From the NCBI GenBank assembly GCA_044450785.1, contig JBIOJM010000287.1, positions 1 to 13,330 of the forward strand: 13,330 nt of DNA, written 5' to 3'. Under the pieces are notes generated by a model. It worked only from the letters and a program-made list of their open reading frames with translations, did not search any database and had not been told where the DNA came from. Position numbers and translations under genes: made by a program. Positions within the stretch are counted from its first letter, which is position 1. Every line of letters starts with the position of its first letter. This stretch comes from JBIOJM01 sp044450785. GTDB taxonomy: Bacteria; Planctomycetota; Planctomycetia; Isosphaerales; Isosphaeraceae. Positions 6,794 to 13,330 of the stretch are shown piece by piece.

Positions 6794-6955
6794 AAGAGAA
6801 AGAGTAAGATGAAGAGTAAGATTTCGAAGAGGACTAAGAGCAAGAGTACGAGCAAGAGCAGGACAGGCACGTGCATGGGATCCTACTCTTAATCTTGATC
6901 GTGCTCTTCATCCTCTTCCTAATCGTAATCTTCCTCCTAATCTGACTCTTCGTTC
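6794..6955. repeat. Inverted pair of degenerate hexanucleotide arrays (AAGAGT type)
   Basis: Bases 6794-6865 are twelve in-register 6-base units close to AAGAGT/AAGAGC. Bases 6884-6955 are twelve pyrimidine-rich units close to TAATCT/TACTCT, the complementary type. An 18-base spacer containing the palindrome GCACGTGC (6867-6874) separates them. The result is an almost pure purine arm and an almost pure pyrimidine arm, symmetric about 6874.5, which can pair imperfectly. It lies between the first TIM-barrel gene and the prenyltransferase gene. Either strand gives an RNA with a purine arm followed by a pyrimidine arm. It might form a long imperfect hairpin or triplex-prone DNA. The function is unknown. 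Confidence 0.85.
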
Positions 6956-6995
6956 GAGATTTGTCGTGGCCGTTGTCTCGTCGGTCCTGTTTACC

Positions 6996-7014
6996 CGTCA
7001 ATCGAAGATTGACG
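6996..7014 (-). terminator. Hairpin just after the isomerase stop codon
   Basis: CGTCAATC-GAA-GATTGACG forms a perfect 8-base stem with a three-base loop; on the minus strand the top reads C-UUC-G. It begins five bases past the TAG stop of the TIM-barrel gene at 7020. No U run follows on the minus strand, so it may mark mRNA 3'-end stability or partial termination before the prenyltransferase gene. Confidence 0.45.
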
Positions 7015-7019
7015 TCCCA

Positions 7020-7877
7020 CTACGCTGGCGCGGCGGTTGATTGGACCAGCGGACGCAGCACTTCCAGTGCTCCGCGCGCGGCCGCGTCAGGGTCGTCGAG
7101 GAATGGGTAGAGCTCGACCGTCAACCAGCCGTCGTATCCGGTCGCGCGGATGGCGGCGACGACTTCGGCAAAATCGATGGCGCCGGTGCCGGGCACGAGG
7201 TGGTGGTGGACCCGGCTCGCGGCGATGTCCTCGACGTGGTAGTGCCGGATGTGTCCCGCGAGCTTGGCGATGGCTCGGGGCAGGTCCTCACGGACGCAGT
7301 ACGCGTGGCCGACGTCGAAGTTCAGCCCGATCGAGGGTGCGTTCAATCGCTCGGCAACCTCGAGGTATTGATCGCTCGTCTCCAGCAGCAGGCCGGGCTC
7401 GGGCTCGATCAAGAGCAGGACGCCCAGGTCGTGAGCGTACTCCGCCAGAGGTTTGAGCACTTCGACGAAGAGGTCGATCGCTTCTTGGCGTGGTTGGCCG
7501 GGCGCGAGGGGACCGCCGGGCTCGGTTGTGATGTGGGGCGCGCCCAGCTCGGAACAGAGGCGCAGTGCCCGCCGCGTATGGTCGATTCTGACCTGGCGGT
7601 AATTCGGTTCGGGCTCGATGAATGAAGGGTGCCAGTACGGCTGGCGATGGTCGTTGACCGCATTCATCATGAAGGCGTTGATGTTGGAGAAAGCAAGTCC
7701 AGCCTGGTCCATGGCCTTCAAGATGCCGCGTTTCTGGCTCTCGAGCAGACCGGCCGGCCAGGCGTGGGGCACGTCAGCCAGTAATTCCAGACCCTCGTAT
7801 CCGAGGGAGGCGATCCGCGCTGCTGCTTCGTCGAACGGATGTTTCAGGTAGGCGTTGGTGCTGAAGGCGAGGTGCAT
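7020..7877 (-). CDS. Sugar phosphate isomerase/epimerase-like TIM barrel, second copy
   Basis: The product has 285 residues from ATG 7877, where MHLAFSTNAY forms the first barrel strand. An upstream in-frame start at 7976 would add 33 residues lacking family features and extend deep into the neighbouring gene. AAGGGAA lies about 12 bases before ATG 7877. The AP_endonuc_2 fold is shown by LGYEGLELLAD (25-35), Glu158 (LIEPEPG), Asp188 and His191 (FDVGHAYC), His214 with Glu216-Asp217 (YHVED), His224-His226, and Glu255 (TVELYPF). The start overlaps the end of the inositol-3-phosphate synthase gene by 34 bases, so translation is probably coupled. The plausible role is isomerisation, epimerisation or dehydration of a sugar or cyclitol linked to inositol phosphate. 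That is inferred from context; AP_endonuc_2 families include IolE, IolH and IolI of inositol catabolism. It is clearly related to the protein at 3809-4675. Confidence 0.87.
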   Translation of the reverse strand: MHLAFSTNAYLKHPFDEAAARIASLGYEGLELLADVPHAWPAGLLESQKRGILKAMDQAGLAFSNINAFMMNAVNDHRQPYWHPSFIEPEPNYRQVRIDHTRRALRLCSELGAPHITTEPGGPLAPGQPRQEAIDLFVEVLKPLAEYAHDLGVLLLIEPEPGLLLETSDQYLEVAERLNAPSIGLNFDVGHAYCVREDLPRAIAKLAGHIRHYHVEDIAASRVHHHLVPGTGAIDFAEVVAAIRATGYDGWLTVELYPFLDDPDAAARGALEVLRPLVQSTAAPA

Positions 7878-9088
7878 GGCGCAGGCTGTTCCCTTCGATT
7901 CAGATGACCCGCGAGCAGGTTGAATTGCTTGAAGAAGTCGTTTTCCTCCACCCCTTCGGGGCTCTTGAAAAAGCACGCAAGATGTCTCATCAGGCCGTGT
8001 TCACCCCGCCGCCTCTCGAGGTCGGCGAGCCGGGCAAGGTCGATCGCCAGCGGAGCCGCCAGCAGGCTATCGCATCCTTGCCACGTGAATTGAAGGGCCA
8101 TCTTCGCGCCGAGGAATCCGCGGAAGTGGATATGGTCCCAGGCGGTCTTCCAGTCCCCCATGTCGGCCAGATACTCGATCGTGACGACGCTCGCCGGCTG
8201 GTAGCCCAGGATCCGGGTGACGACGCGGTCCTTGGTCTCCACCTTGGATGACTTGTTCTCGGGATCGTCGAGGACCTGGCCGTCGCGGTTTCCGAAGATG
8301 TTATGGCCGACCCAGCTCATCACCTTCAGATTCCGGAGCGCGAACATGGGTGCCAGGACCGTCTTCATCAGCGTTTCGCCGGTCTTGCCGTCCTTGCCGG
8401 CATGGAGTGAGCCGGTCGACCGGGCGAGCTCGAGCAGGGCAGGGACCGAAGCACCCAGGCTCGGTGTGAAGTTGATGTACGTGTGCCCTCCCTGGAAGGC
8501 GGCCAGTGCGTAGAGCGCGCTCGTGGGAAGCAAATCAGGTCCGCCGTCTTCCAGCGCGGCTTTCAACGTGCCCCACCGCTGATGGGCTTCGCCCAGGACG
8601 AACGGAGGCTCGGTGCTGGCGACGTTGAGGACGATCAAGTGGTCGATCGACTCGAGAGCGACGAACGCCGCGATGTCGGCGGCAACGCGGTCCACGGCCT
8701 GCTTTGCCGTTCGAGGAGACTCCGGCTCGGCCCAGTTCCCCAGGTCCGAGATCGCCCGGCCAGTCCCGAACAGCGTCCCTGGACGAACCCGCGCGGTCGC
8801 GCCGGCCAGGTCCTCACGGCACGCTGCGATCCAATCGGCCTGGTACACCCCCGAATTGCGGCGAAATTCCTCCGCCGATTCGGTGAACGAGCCTGTCCGA
8901 ATGTCGTGGCCTCCGATCACGAAGGAGCCGAGGTCGGGAAGCGGCAAGCCTTGAAACAGCGGCAGTTCCGTCACCAACCCGGTTCGATCGACCAGTCCCC
9001 GGACCATGGCCGACAGCCCCAGGGTGATCGTCGTGCCGACACCTCCGAACGCTCCGACTAGCCAGAGGCCGACGCGATGACCCGTCAT
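7844..9088 (-). CDS. Inositol-3-phosphate synthase (myo-inositol-1-phosphate synthase)
   Basis: This 414-residue protein converts D-glucose 6-phosphate to 1D-myo-inositol 3-phosphate through an NAD-dependent oxidation, aldol closure and reduction in the cytoplasm. The Rossmann glycine motif GAFGGVGTT lies at residues 12-20, NVASTEP at 155-161, DGKTGETLMKTVLAP at 233-247, and GHNIFGNRDGQVL at 261-273, followed by Lys-rich NKSSKVETK and WDHIHFRGFLG (317-327). These are active-site and NAD-binding segments of the family. ATG 9088 is chosen because MTGHRVGLWLVGAFGG begins directly with the Rossmann strand; a TTG at 9238 gives a low-complexity extension. The ribosome site is weak. The product could feed inositol lipids, a compatible solute, or the neighbouring TIM-barrel and prenyltransferase proteins. 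The last 15 residues (Pro/Ser/Thr-rich) are encoded partly in the overlap with the next gene and may be dispensable. Confidence 0.93.
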   Translation of the reverse strand: MTGHRVGLWLVGAFGGVGTTITLGLSAMVRGLVDRTGLVTELPLFQGLPLPDLGSFVIGGHDIRTGSFTESAEEFRRNSGVYQADWIAACREDLAGATARVRPGTLFGTGRAISDLGNWAEPESPRTAKQAVDRVAADIAAFVALESIDHLIVLNVASTEPPFVLGEAHQRWGTLKAALEDGGPDLLPTSALYALAAFQGGHTYINFTPSLGASVPALLELARSTGSLHAGKDGKTGETLMKTVLAPMFALRNLKVMSWVGHNIFGNRDGQVLDDPENKSSKVETKDRVVTRILGYQPASVVTIEYLADMGDWKTAWDHIHFRGFLGAKMALQFTWQGCDSLLAAPLAIDLARLADLERRRGEHGLMRHLACFFKSPEGVEENDFFKQFNLLAGHLNRREQPAPCTSPSAPTPT

Positions 9089-9209
9089 GGTAGCATGAAC
9101 CTGCAGCTTGAGTTTGGATGGGCACGGCGGGCGGGCAGGGGAGGCACATACCGCGATCGGACAAGCCGGGCGGCGTTCCTTCTGTCGAGCGGTCGCACGC
9201 AACCCATGT

Positions 9210-9238
9210 ATTATCGTCTCTTCGGGCGGACCATTCAA
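9210..9238 (-). promoter_or_regulatory. Candidate sigma70-type promoter for the inositol-3-phosphate synthase gene
   Basis: On the minus strand TTGAAT (9238-9233) is followed after exactly 17 bases by GATAAT (9215-9210), matching the -35 at four and the -10 at five of six positions. It lies inside the 162-base gap between the DUF4159 gene stop and ATG 9088. This gives a leader of roughly 115 bases. It suggests that the synthase-isomerase unit is transcribed separately from the upstream gene. Confidence 0.4.
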
Positions 9239-9250
9239 CTGCTCGATGGA

Positions 9251-11551
9251 TCAGGGGAGCGTCGAATAGATCACGATGTTGCCGGCGATCTTGAGCGCGC
9301 TCTCGTAGGTGTAGCCCTTGCACTCGATGCCGGTGTGCCGCTCCAGGGCGCAGCCGATGTCGAATTTCGAGTAGATGATGACCCAGTGGTCGTTGAGCCT
9401 CACGCCTTCGAGCTGAGGGAAGTCGCGCCCGCCGCCGGCCCCCTTGGTGTACTGAACGTCCGAGAGGTCGGCGCCGACCTTGATGGTGTAGAGCTCGTCC
9501 TCGCGAGGAATGGGGACCAGAGGGTTGGTGGGGAACAACTCGGCCACGAACCGGCGAAATGCCGCATCGAACGCCGGGCTGCCGCAGGCGGCGTCCGCGA
9601 ACAGGGTCCCTCCTCCCGGCTCGATATGCCTGCGCAGCGCCTCGAGATCCTCCTTGCCGAACCGAAAGCTCGCGCGGCCGTGAATGTACATGAGCGGGTA
9701 GTTAAACCAGGTGGGATCGCGTGGAAACAGGTCCTTCTGCTTGATCACGACGTCGAAGCGATAAGGGGGCTTGCGGAGGGCGTCCATCAAGTTGGGGATG
9801 GCCTGGGGGGCGACATTCCAGTCCCCGGCATGCATGAGCTTGGCGATCCGGAGCGCACCCCGCTTGGGTGCATCACTCTTGAAGTTGTGCACTTCACGAA
9901 TCGTGAGCTTGTCGGCCGGCATCTCGCGCCCGGTCGCATAGTCGATGACGTTCTGGCCGACCTTGATCGATTTGACGACCGCCGGGTTGGACGGGCTGCG
10001 CTCAGATTGGTTCCAGTAGCAAGAGAGGTCAAGCGGAGAATAGATGACCACAGTCCGGCAGCCATGCTCGATCCCCCAGAGCGGGTGGATGTCCGGAGAC
10101 AGGAGGTGGTTCGCCCGCCAGACCGGATGGTCTTCCAGGAGCGGCCGGAGCGTGTACTGCTCTTCGGGGAAGACTTGCTTCATCAACGCCTTGAAGCCAC
10201 GGTCGAACTCCGGATTACCGCAACAGGCCTCGGCAAACAGAAAGCCCCCTTGCTCGACGAAATCGCGCAGGTTCTTCCTGGCTGTCTCGGAAAACTCCGG
10301 CGCGTGGTGACCGTTGAAGAAGATGACGGGTGCCTGGAGCAGCTCCGGAACCGTGGCGATACTGGGATCGACGACCTGCCAGGTCAGAAGGTGTTTCCAT
10401 TCACGAGACACGATGTTCACGAGATTCCGGATGTCGTCGGGATCGTTGTCCCAGTCGCCTGGCGGGGCATGGCGCAGCTTGTTGATCAACACCGGTGCCC
10501 GCCCCTTGGCCAGAAAGAGCAGCGCGAAGCTGGTCGCCAGCACTCTGTCCGTCTCGATCAGTTGGCCTTGCCAGAACCCGGCGAGCTTGTCTTGCTCGTG
10601 GACCAATTCTTCGGCGCCGATGCGATACCAGTCGTGCTGCCCGAAGAACCGAATGCCCGCGAGTCGCCCGGCGCGTTCCAGTCCATAGAGGTAGTAGTAT
10701 TTCCACTGCTGGCCGGCTCCGAAATTCTGACCGACCTGGAAATGGCTGGCCAGCCAATCGATCCCGCCCTGGAGGTTGCGGTTGACTCCCCCTTTTCCGC
10801 AGTTCTGGATCGCCTCGCCTTGGAGATACTCCTGGCCCTGGAACCGGCGGAGCCCCGAGATGATCAAGCTGGAAACCCCCGCGCACGTCATGCTCGCGCT
10901 CGGGTTGCTCGAATCGGGAGTGTAAGCCCAACTGCCGTCGTGCTTCTGGCTGCGCTCCCAGTAGAGGCGCGACAGTTCCCAGACCGACGGTTTCACGGGA
11001 ACACCCACCTCGCTGGCGGCGAACAGGCCGAGAAGTGCGTATTGAGTGTTCGAATTGTCGCCCGGCCGGCCGCGCTTCGTGTCCGAGTATGTCCATGAGC
11101 CAGGCCAAAACTGCGGATCGCCCGGCCTGATCTGGGCATTCTCAAGCCATCCGACATTGGCCGCGATCCGCAACTGGTCGCGCTCCGGCTCGGCGACGGC
11201 GAAGACCTGGGTTTGCAACGAGATCGCGTAAGTGCTGCCCAGGTCATTCGGGCCGAAGCCGCGGAGGTACGCGAGTGCCTTGCGAACCGCGGGCGAGTCT
11301 GGCCTCTCGCCCGCCGTCAAGAGCGCCAGGGTCACCAGACTGGTGACGCCGGTTCTTGCTTCTCGTTCGACGTCCTCCCACGAGCCGTCGTCACGTTGAA
11401 GCCCTTTCAGGAACCGGACCCCCTCACGGATCGCTCGCTCCACCTCTTCACGGGTCACGGCGGCCTGGCACAATGTGCTGCCGGCCAACACGGTCAAGAT
11501 CGTCAAGACCGAGAACCACCAGCAACGGAAAATCCTTGGGACGTGGCGCAT
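9251..11551 (-). CDS. Secreted protein with terpene-cyclase-like toroid and two DUF4159 domains
   Basis: The product has 766 residues. A Sec signal peptide spans about 1-31 (RCWWFSVLTILTVLAGS, then TLCQAA). Residues about 35-400 form helical repeats of the prenyltransferase/squalene-oxidase toroid type, with QW-like motifs LQRDDGSWE (51-59) and QKHDGSWAYTP (202-212). The C-terminal half holds two DUF4159 modules, about 405-515 and 615-766. Each has a glycine-rich turn and a matching core: AEACCGNPEFDRGF (440-453) and ADAACGSPAFDAAF (652-665). This indicates internal duplication. DUF4159 domains are of unknown function, glutamine-amidotransferase-like in style, and common in planctomycetes. 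ATG 11551 is supported by GGGGGAGG at 11566-11559, seven bases upstream; the preceding TTG is less likely. The protein is probably exported or periplasmic. Toroid enzymes cyclise prenyl chains, but I cannot identify the acidic catalytic motif, so activity is not claimed. Confidence 0.88.
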   Translation of the reverse strand: MRHVPRIFRCWWFSVLTILTVLAGSTLCQAAVTREEVERAIREGVRFLKGLQRDDGSWEDVEREARTGVTSLVTLALLTAGERPDSPAVRKALAYLRGFGPNDLGSTYAISLQTQVFAVAEPERDQLRIAANVGWLENAQIRPGDPQFWPGSWTYSDTKRGRPGDNSNTQYALLGLFAASEVGVPVKPSVWELSRLYWERSQKHDGSWAYTPDSSNPSASMTCAGVSSLIISGLRRFQGQEYLQGEAIQNCGKGGVNRNLQGGIDWLASHFQVGQNFGAGQQWKYYYLYGLERAGRLAGIRFFGQHDWYRIGAEELVHEQDKLAGFWQGQLIETDRVLATSFALLFLAKGRAPVLINKLRHAPPGDWDNDPDDIRNLVNIVSREWKHLLTWQVVDPSIATVPELLQAPVIFFNGHHAPEFSETARKNLRDFVEQGGFLFAEACCGNPEFDRGFKALMKQVFPEEQYTLRPLLEDHPVWRANHLLSPDIHPLWGIEHGCRTVVIYSPLDLSCYWNQSERSPSNPAVVKSIKVGQNVIDYATGREMPADKLTIREVHNFKSDAPKRGALRIAKLMHAGDWNVAPQAIPNLMDALRKPPYRFDVVIKQKDLFPRDPTWFNYPLMYIHGRASFRFGKEDLEALRRHIEPGGGTLFADAACGSPAFDAAFRRFVAELFPTNPLVPIPREDELYTIKVGADLSDVQYTKGAGGGRDFPQLEGVRLNDHWVIIYSKFDIGCALERHTGIECKGYTYESALKIAGNIVIYSTLP

Positions 11552-11689
11552 CAAGATGCCTCCCCCGGTCGACCCGAGCGGCCAAGCGACATGACGGGCG
11601 CTCTGCTACTTAGCATGGCATATTGACGAGCCGATCCACAAGAGGGCGCGCGATGACTTCAGTGGGTGCCGGCCGTGGATGACGCGTGA

Positions 11690-12799
11690 TCACCGAGGTA
11701 TCGGATACGTCACGATTTGGCCGTCGCCCGCCGCGGCGTAGACACTTCGCCCGTCGGCGGACACCATGAGCGGAGCCGGGGCGAGGCCCTCGTCCAAGAG
11801 GTGGGACGTCGACCTCGGCGAGTTGATTCGCGGTCTGCCCGTCTCGCGGTCGATCTCGAGCGCGGCCGAGCGAAGTTGACACAATCTTGCGGCCGGCTTC
11901 CTTGTCAAGTAGACGAGGCTGATCTTCCCTTCAGGGTCAACTGCGACGTTTGGCGAGCGTTCGATCATCCCGTCGATCTGGGAGCCTTCCGGTCCAGGGC
12001 GAGTCAGAGGGCCTGCCGCCAGGATCGCATCCGCGTGCTCACTCATTTCGAGCCACCAGAGCTTGGACGCTTCGTACACCATTTTCTTCCCGTGCGGTAC
12101 TTGTCGACTCAATGCAACGAAGACGAAACGCCAGAGCCTTGGCTCGGAAGGCCACACCGGATCGGCCAGAAACGTGTCGCGACCGCCTGGTGACTCGCAT
12201 TGCCAGGTCACCGCGCGCGACTGTGCGGCTCTTTCCCCGTCCGGCCCCACCGGTCCTCCCAGTGGGGCACTGTCCTCGAGCGGAGCATCGAAAGCGATCT
12301 GACATCGATGAAGCCGTCCGTCGCCGGCGGGAAACAGGAATTCGCGGGGTCGACCCGGTATCCAGCAAGGCCGGCCCGTCGGCAGCACGTCCAGGGCGAT
12401 TCGACTCTTGACGATCCCGTCGGGGAGGCGGAAAAGCCCGAGACCACAGAACGCTTGCTCTCCTGTGCCGTCGGTTCGGACCACCCAGCGCCCCACCGCC
12501 TCCAAATTTCCCTCACGATCGCGCCAGGGTGAGACACTGAAGAGCGCCCAGCGATCGTCCTCCGGTACAGGGAACGGATCGATCCGGCCGGTCGTCCGGT
12601 CGACGAGATGAAATTCCTCGGAGCCGGCAAGCAAGGGGTGGGCCGAAGTGACCGCATCATGGAAGGCGGGTCTCGGGACGAAATACGTTGGTGCGGCCGT
12701 CGGCCGTGCTCCGACACCGAGCACTCCGGCGCCCAGCGCCACCGCCGTCCACCCGATCGTGAGGACGACCAACAGTCGTATCAATTTCATCAGATTCAT
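11690..12799 (-). CDS. Secreted or membrane-anchored protein of unknown function, beta-propeller-like C-terminus
   Basis: I do not recognise a family for this 369-residue protein. From ATG 12799 the N-terminus is MNLMKLIRLLVVLTIGWTAV plus a Gly/Ala/Val stretch to about residue 30, consistent with a signal peptide or single membrane anchor. The rest is rich in beta-type segments such as RWALFSVSPW, LPTGRPCWIPG and FVFVALSRQV. The final strands, PLMVSADGRSVYAAAGDGQI, look like a propeller blade of the type that reads out stored values. The start at 12799 has GGAGG at 12815-12811, 11 bases upstream; ATG 12790 is an alternative. The phrase SPNVAVDPEGKISLVYLT also fits a repeated WD/YVTN-type blade. 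The gene precedes the DUF4159 gene by 138 bases on the same strand, so they may be expressed together. Both products are probably exported. Confidence 0.65.
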   Translation of the reverse strand: MNLMKLIRLLVVLTIGWTAVALGAGVLGVGARPTAAPTYFVPRPAFHDAVTSAHPLLAGSEEFHLVDRTTGRIDPFPVPEDDRWALFSVSPWRDREGNLEAVGRWVVRTDGTGEQAFCGLGLFRLPDGIVKSRIALDVLPTGRPCWIPGRPREFLFPAGDGRLHRCQIAFDAPLEDSAPLGGPVGPDGERAAQSRAVTWQCESPGGRDTFLADPVWPSEPRLWRFVFVALSRQVPHGKKMVYEASKLWWLEMSEHADAILAAGPLTRPGPEGSQIDGMIERSPNVAVDPEGKISLVYLTRKPAARLCQLRSAALEIDRETGRPRINSPRSTSHLLDEGLAPAPLMVSADGRSVYAAAGDGQIVTYPIPR

Positions 12800-13330
12800 G
12801 TGCAAATGATCCTCCCAGACCGAAGTGCACGCCAATCAACGCAACTCCGGCGCCAAACGCGACGATCCCCACGATACAGGCTGGGTCTCCATGCGTCCTG
12901 GTTGGTCGAAGATGGCGACACAAGGTAAGCTGACTCAATCATTTGAAGATTCAATCTTCGAGTGAATCCGTGTGTGTGAGAAGTCAGCCACCGGGCTGGG
13001 AATCTGAACTGGGCATGTCCATCGTCCGAGCACACTGCCGCGCGGACCGGCAATGCTCGGGTAATGCGCTTGACAAGGCGTCTTGATGGGATGATCCGGG
13101 TCGAATCCATTGTCACCGATCCAGGGAGGAAAGGTAGGTTGGGAATGGGGGTCGTGTCGGTCGCGGGGGCGCGACAGAAGCGTGCCGTCCCTGCAATTCA
13201 GACGTAAGCCGCCAGGGCGGCAGGACGGCGTAGAACGCCGACTCAGACACAGCGCGCCATTCCGGCATGCTTCCCCTCGTTTTCTCGCCCGGCATCACTT
13301 GAGGCATCCTACGCGGTCTGCGCCTTTGGC
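12800..13330. other. Non-coding right end with hairpins
   Basis: About 530 bases lie beyond the last gene. Short frames on the minus strand (12796-13116, 13113-13307) lack domains and cross palindromes, so I do not call genes. The visible elements are a near-perfect GAAGATT-C-AATCTTC palindrome at 12945-12959, a TTGACA at 13070-13075 without a matching -10, and the hairpin group at 13160-13240. A gene may begin past the window. Confidence 0.55.
13160..13240. repeat. Group of three hairpins, possible dispersed repeat
   Basis: The stems are GTCGCG-GGGG-CGCGAC (13160-13175), GCCGCC-AG-GGCGGC (13208-13221) and CGGCG-TAGAA-CGCCG (13226-13240). The last two, with the TAAGCCGCCAGGGCGGC phrase, resemble a repeat that I recall in planctomycete intergenic DNA and in small hypothetical proteins translated from it. 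No gene context identifies its role. Confidence 0.5.

Noticed and set aside
9077..11098. Plus-strand open frame of 673 codons
   Set aside because: It runs antisense to the DUF4159 gene and part of the synthase gene, whose frames have clear domains, signal peptide and ribosome site. Long antisense frames are common in GC-rich DNA, and its translation has no recognisable motif.
13070..13098. Possible plus-strand promoter beginning with TTGACA
   Set aside because: No acceptable -10 is found at 16-18 bases, and no plus-strand gene follows within the window.
13113..13307. Minus-strand 64-codon frame
   Set aside because: Its translation spans the hairpin group and has no domain; it is probably a translated repeat.

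Overview
The window looks like a chromosomal segment from a GC-rich planctomycete, probably near Isosphaeraceae/Gemmatales, although the exact lineage is inference. The main evidence is a DUF1559 pseudopilin-like gene (prepilin N-terminus plus a C-terminal H-x9-DG motif). It is followed by a tiny lipoprotein gene. Supporting evidence is a lipoprotein-type TolC homologue, a secreted toroid protein with tandem DUF4159 domains, a Uma2-family nuclease and many hairpin-type intergenic repeats.

Layout. 1-1322 (-): N-terminal part of a TolC-family outer-membrane efflux lipoprotein, cut by the left edge. 1323-2162: about 840 bases without a credible gene. 2163-3320 (+): DUF1559 protein. 3473-3691 (+): 72-residue lipoprotein, separated from the first gene by a 15-bp-arm inverted repeat. 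3735-3799: three small hairpins between convergent genes. 3809-4675 (-): TIM-barrel sugar phosphate isomerase/epimerase-like protein. 4709-5509 (-): Uma2 nuclease with a repetitive coiled-coil tail. 5576-5747: hairpin and a 102-bp REP-like composite repeat. 5819-6730 (-): UbiA-family prenyltransferase resembling EboC. 6794-6955: two inverted arrays of a 6-bp purine/pyrimidine repeat. 7020-7877 (-): second TIM-barrel isomerase. 7844-9088 (-): inositol-3-phosphate synthase. 9251-11551 (-): toroid/DUF4159 protein. 11690-12799 (-): secreted or anchored protein of unknown function. 12800-13330: non-coding, with a group of hairpins near the right end.

How the genes may work together. From right to left on the minus strand, inositol-3-phosphate synthase overlaps the first TIM-barrel gene. 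The EboC-like prenyltransferase and the second, related TIM-barrel gene follow. This suggests a small pathway that makes an inositol-phosphate-derived, possibly membrane-associated or prenylated, metabolite. UbiA-like and TIM-barrel proteins are also partners in the ebo (metabolite-traffic) clusters. The remaining genes look like independent cell-envelope functions. The Uma2 gene, and the repeats on its 5' side, look like later insertions between the prenyltransferase and the second isomerase. All functional links are inference from neighbourhood and family membership.
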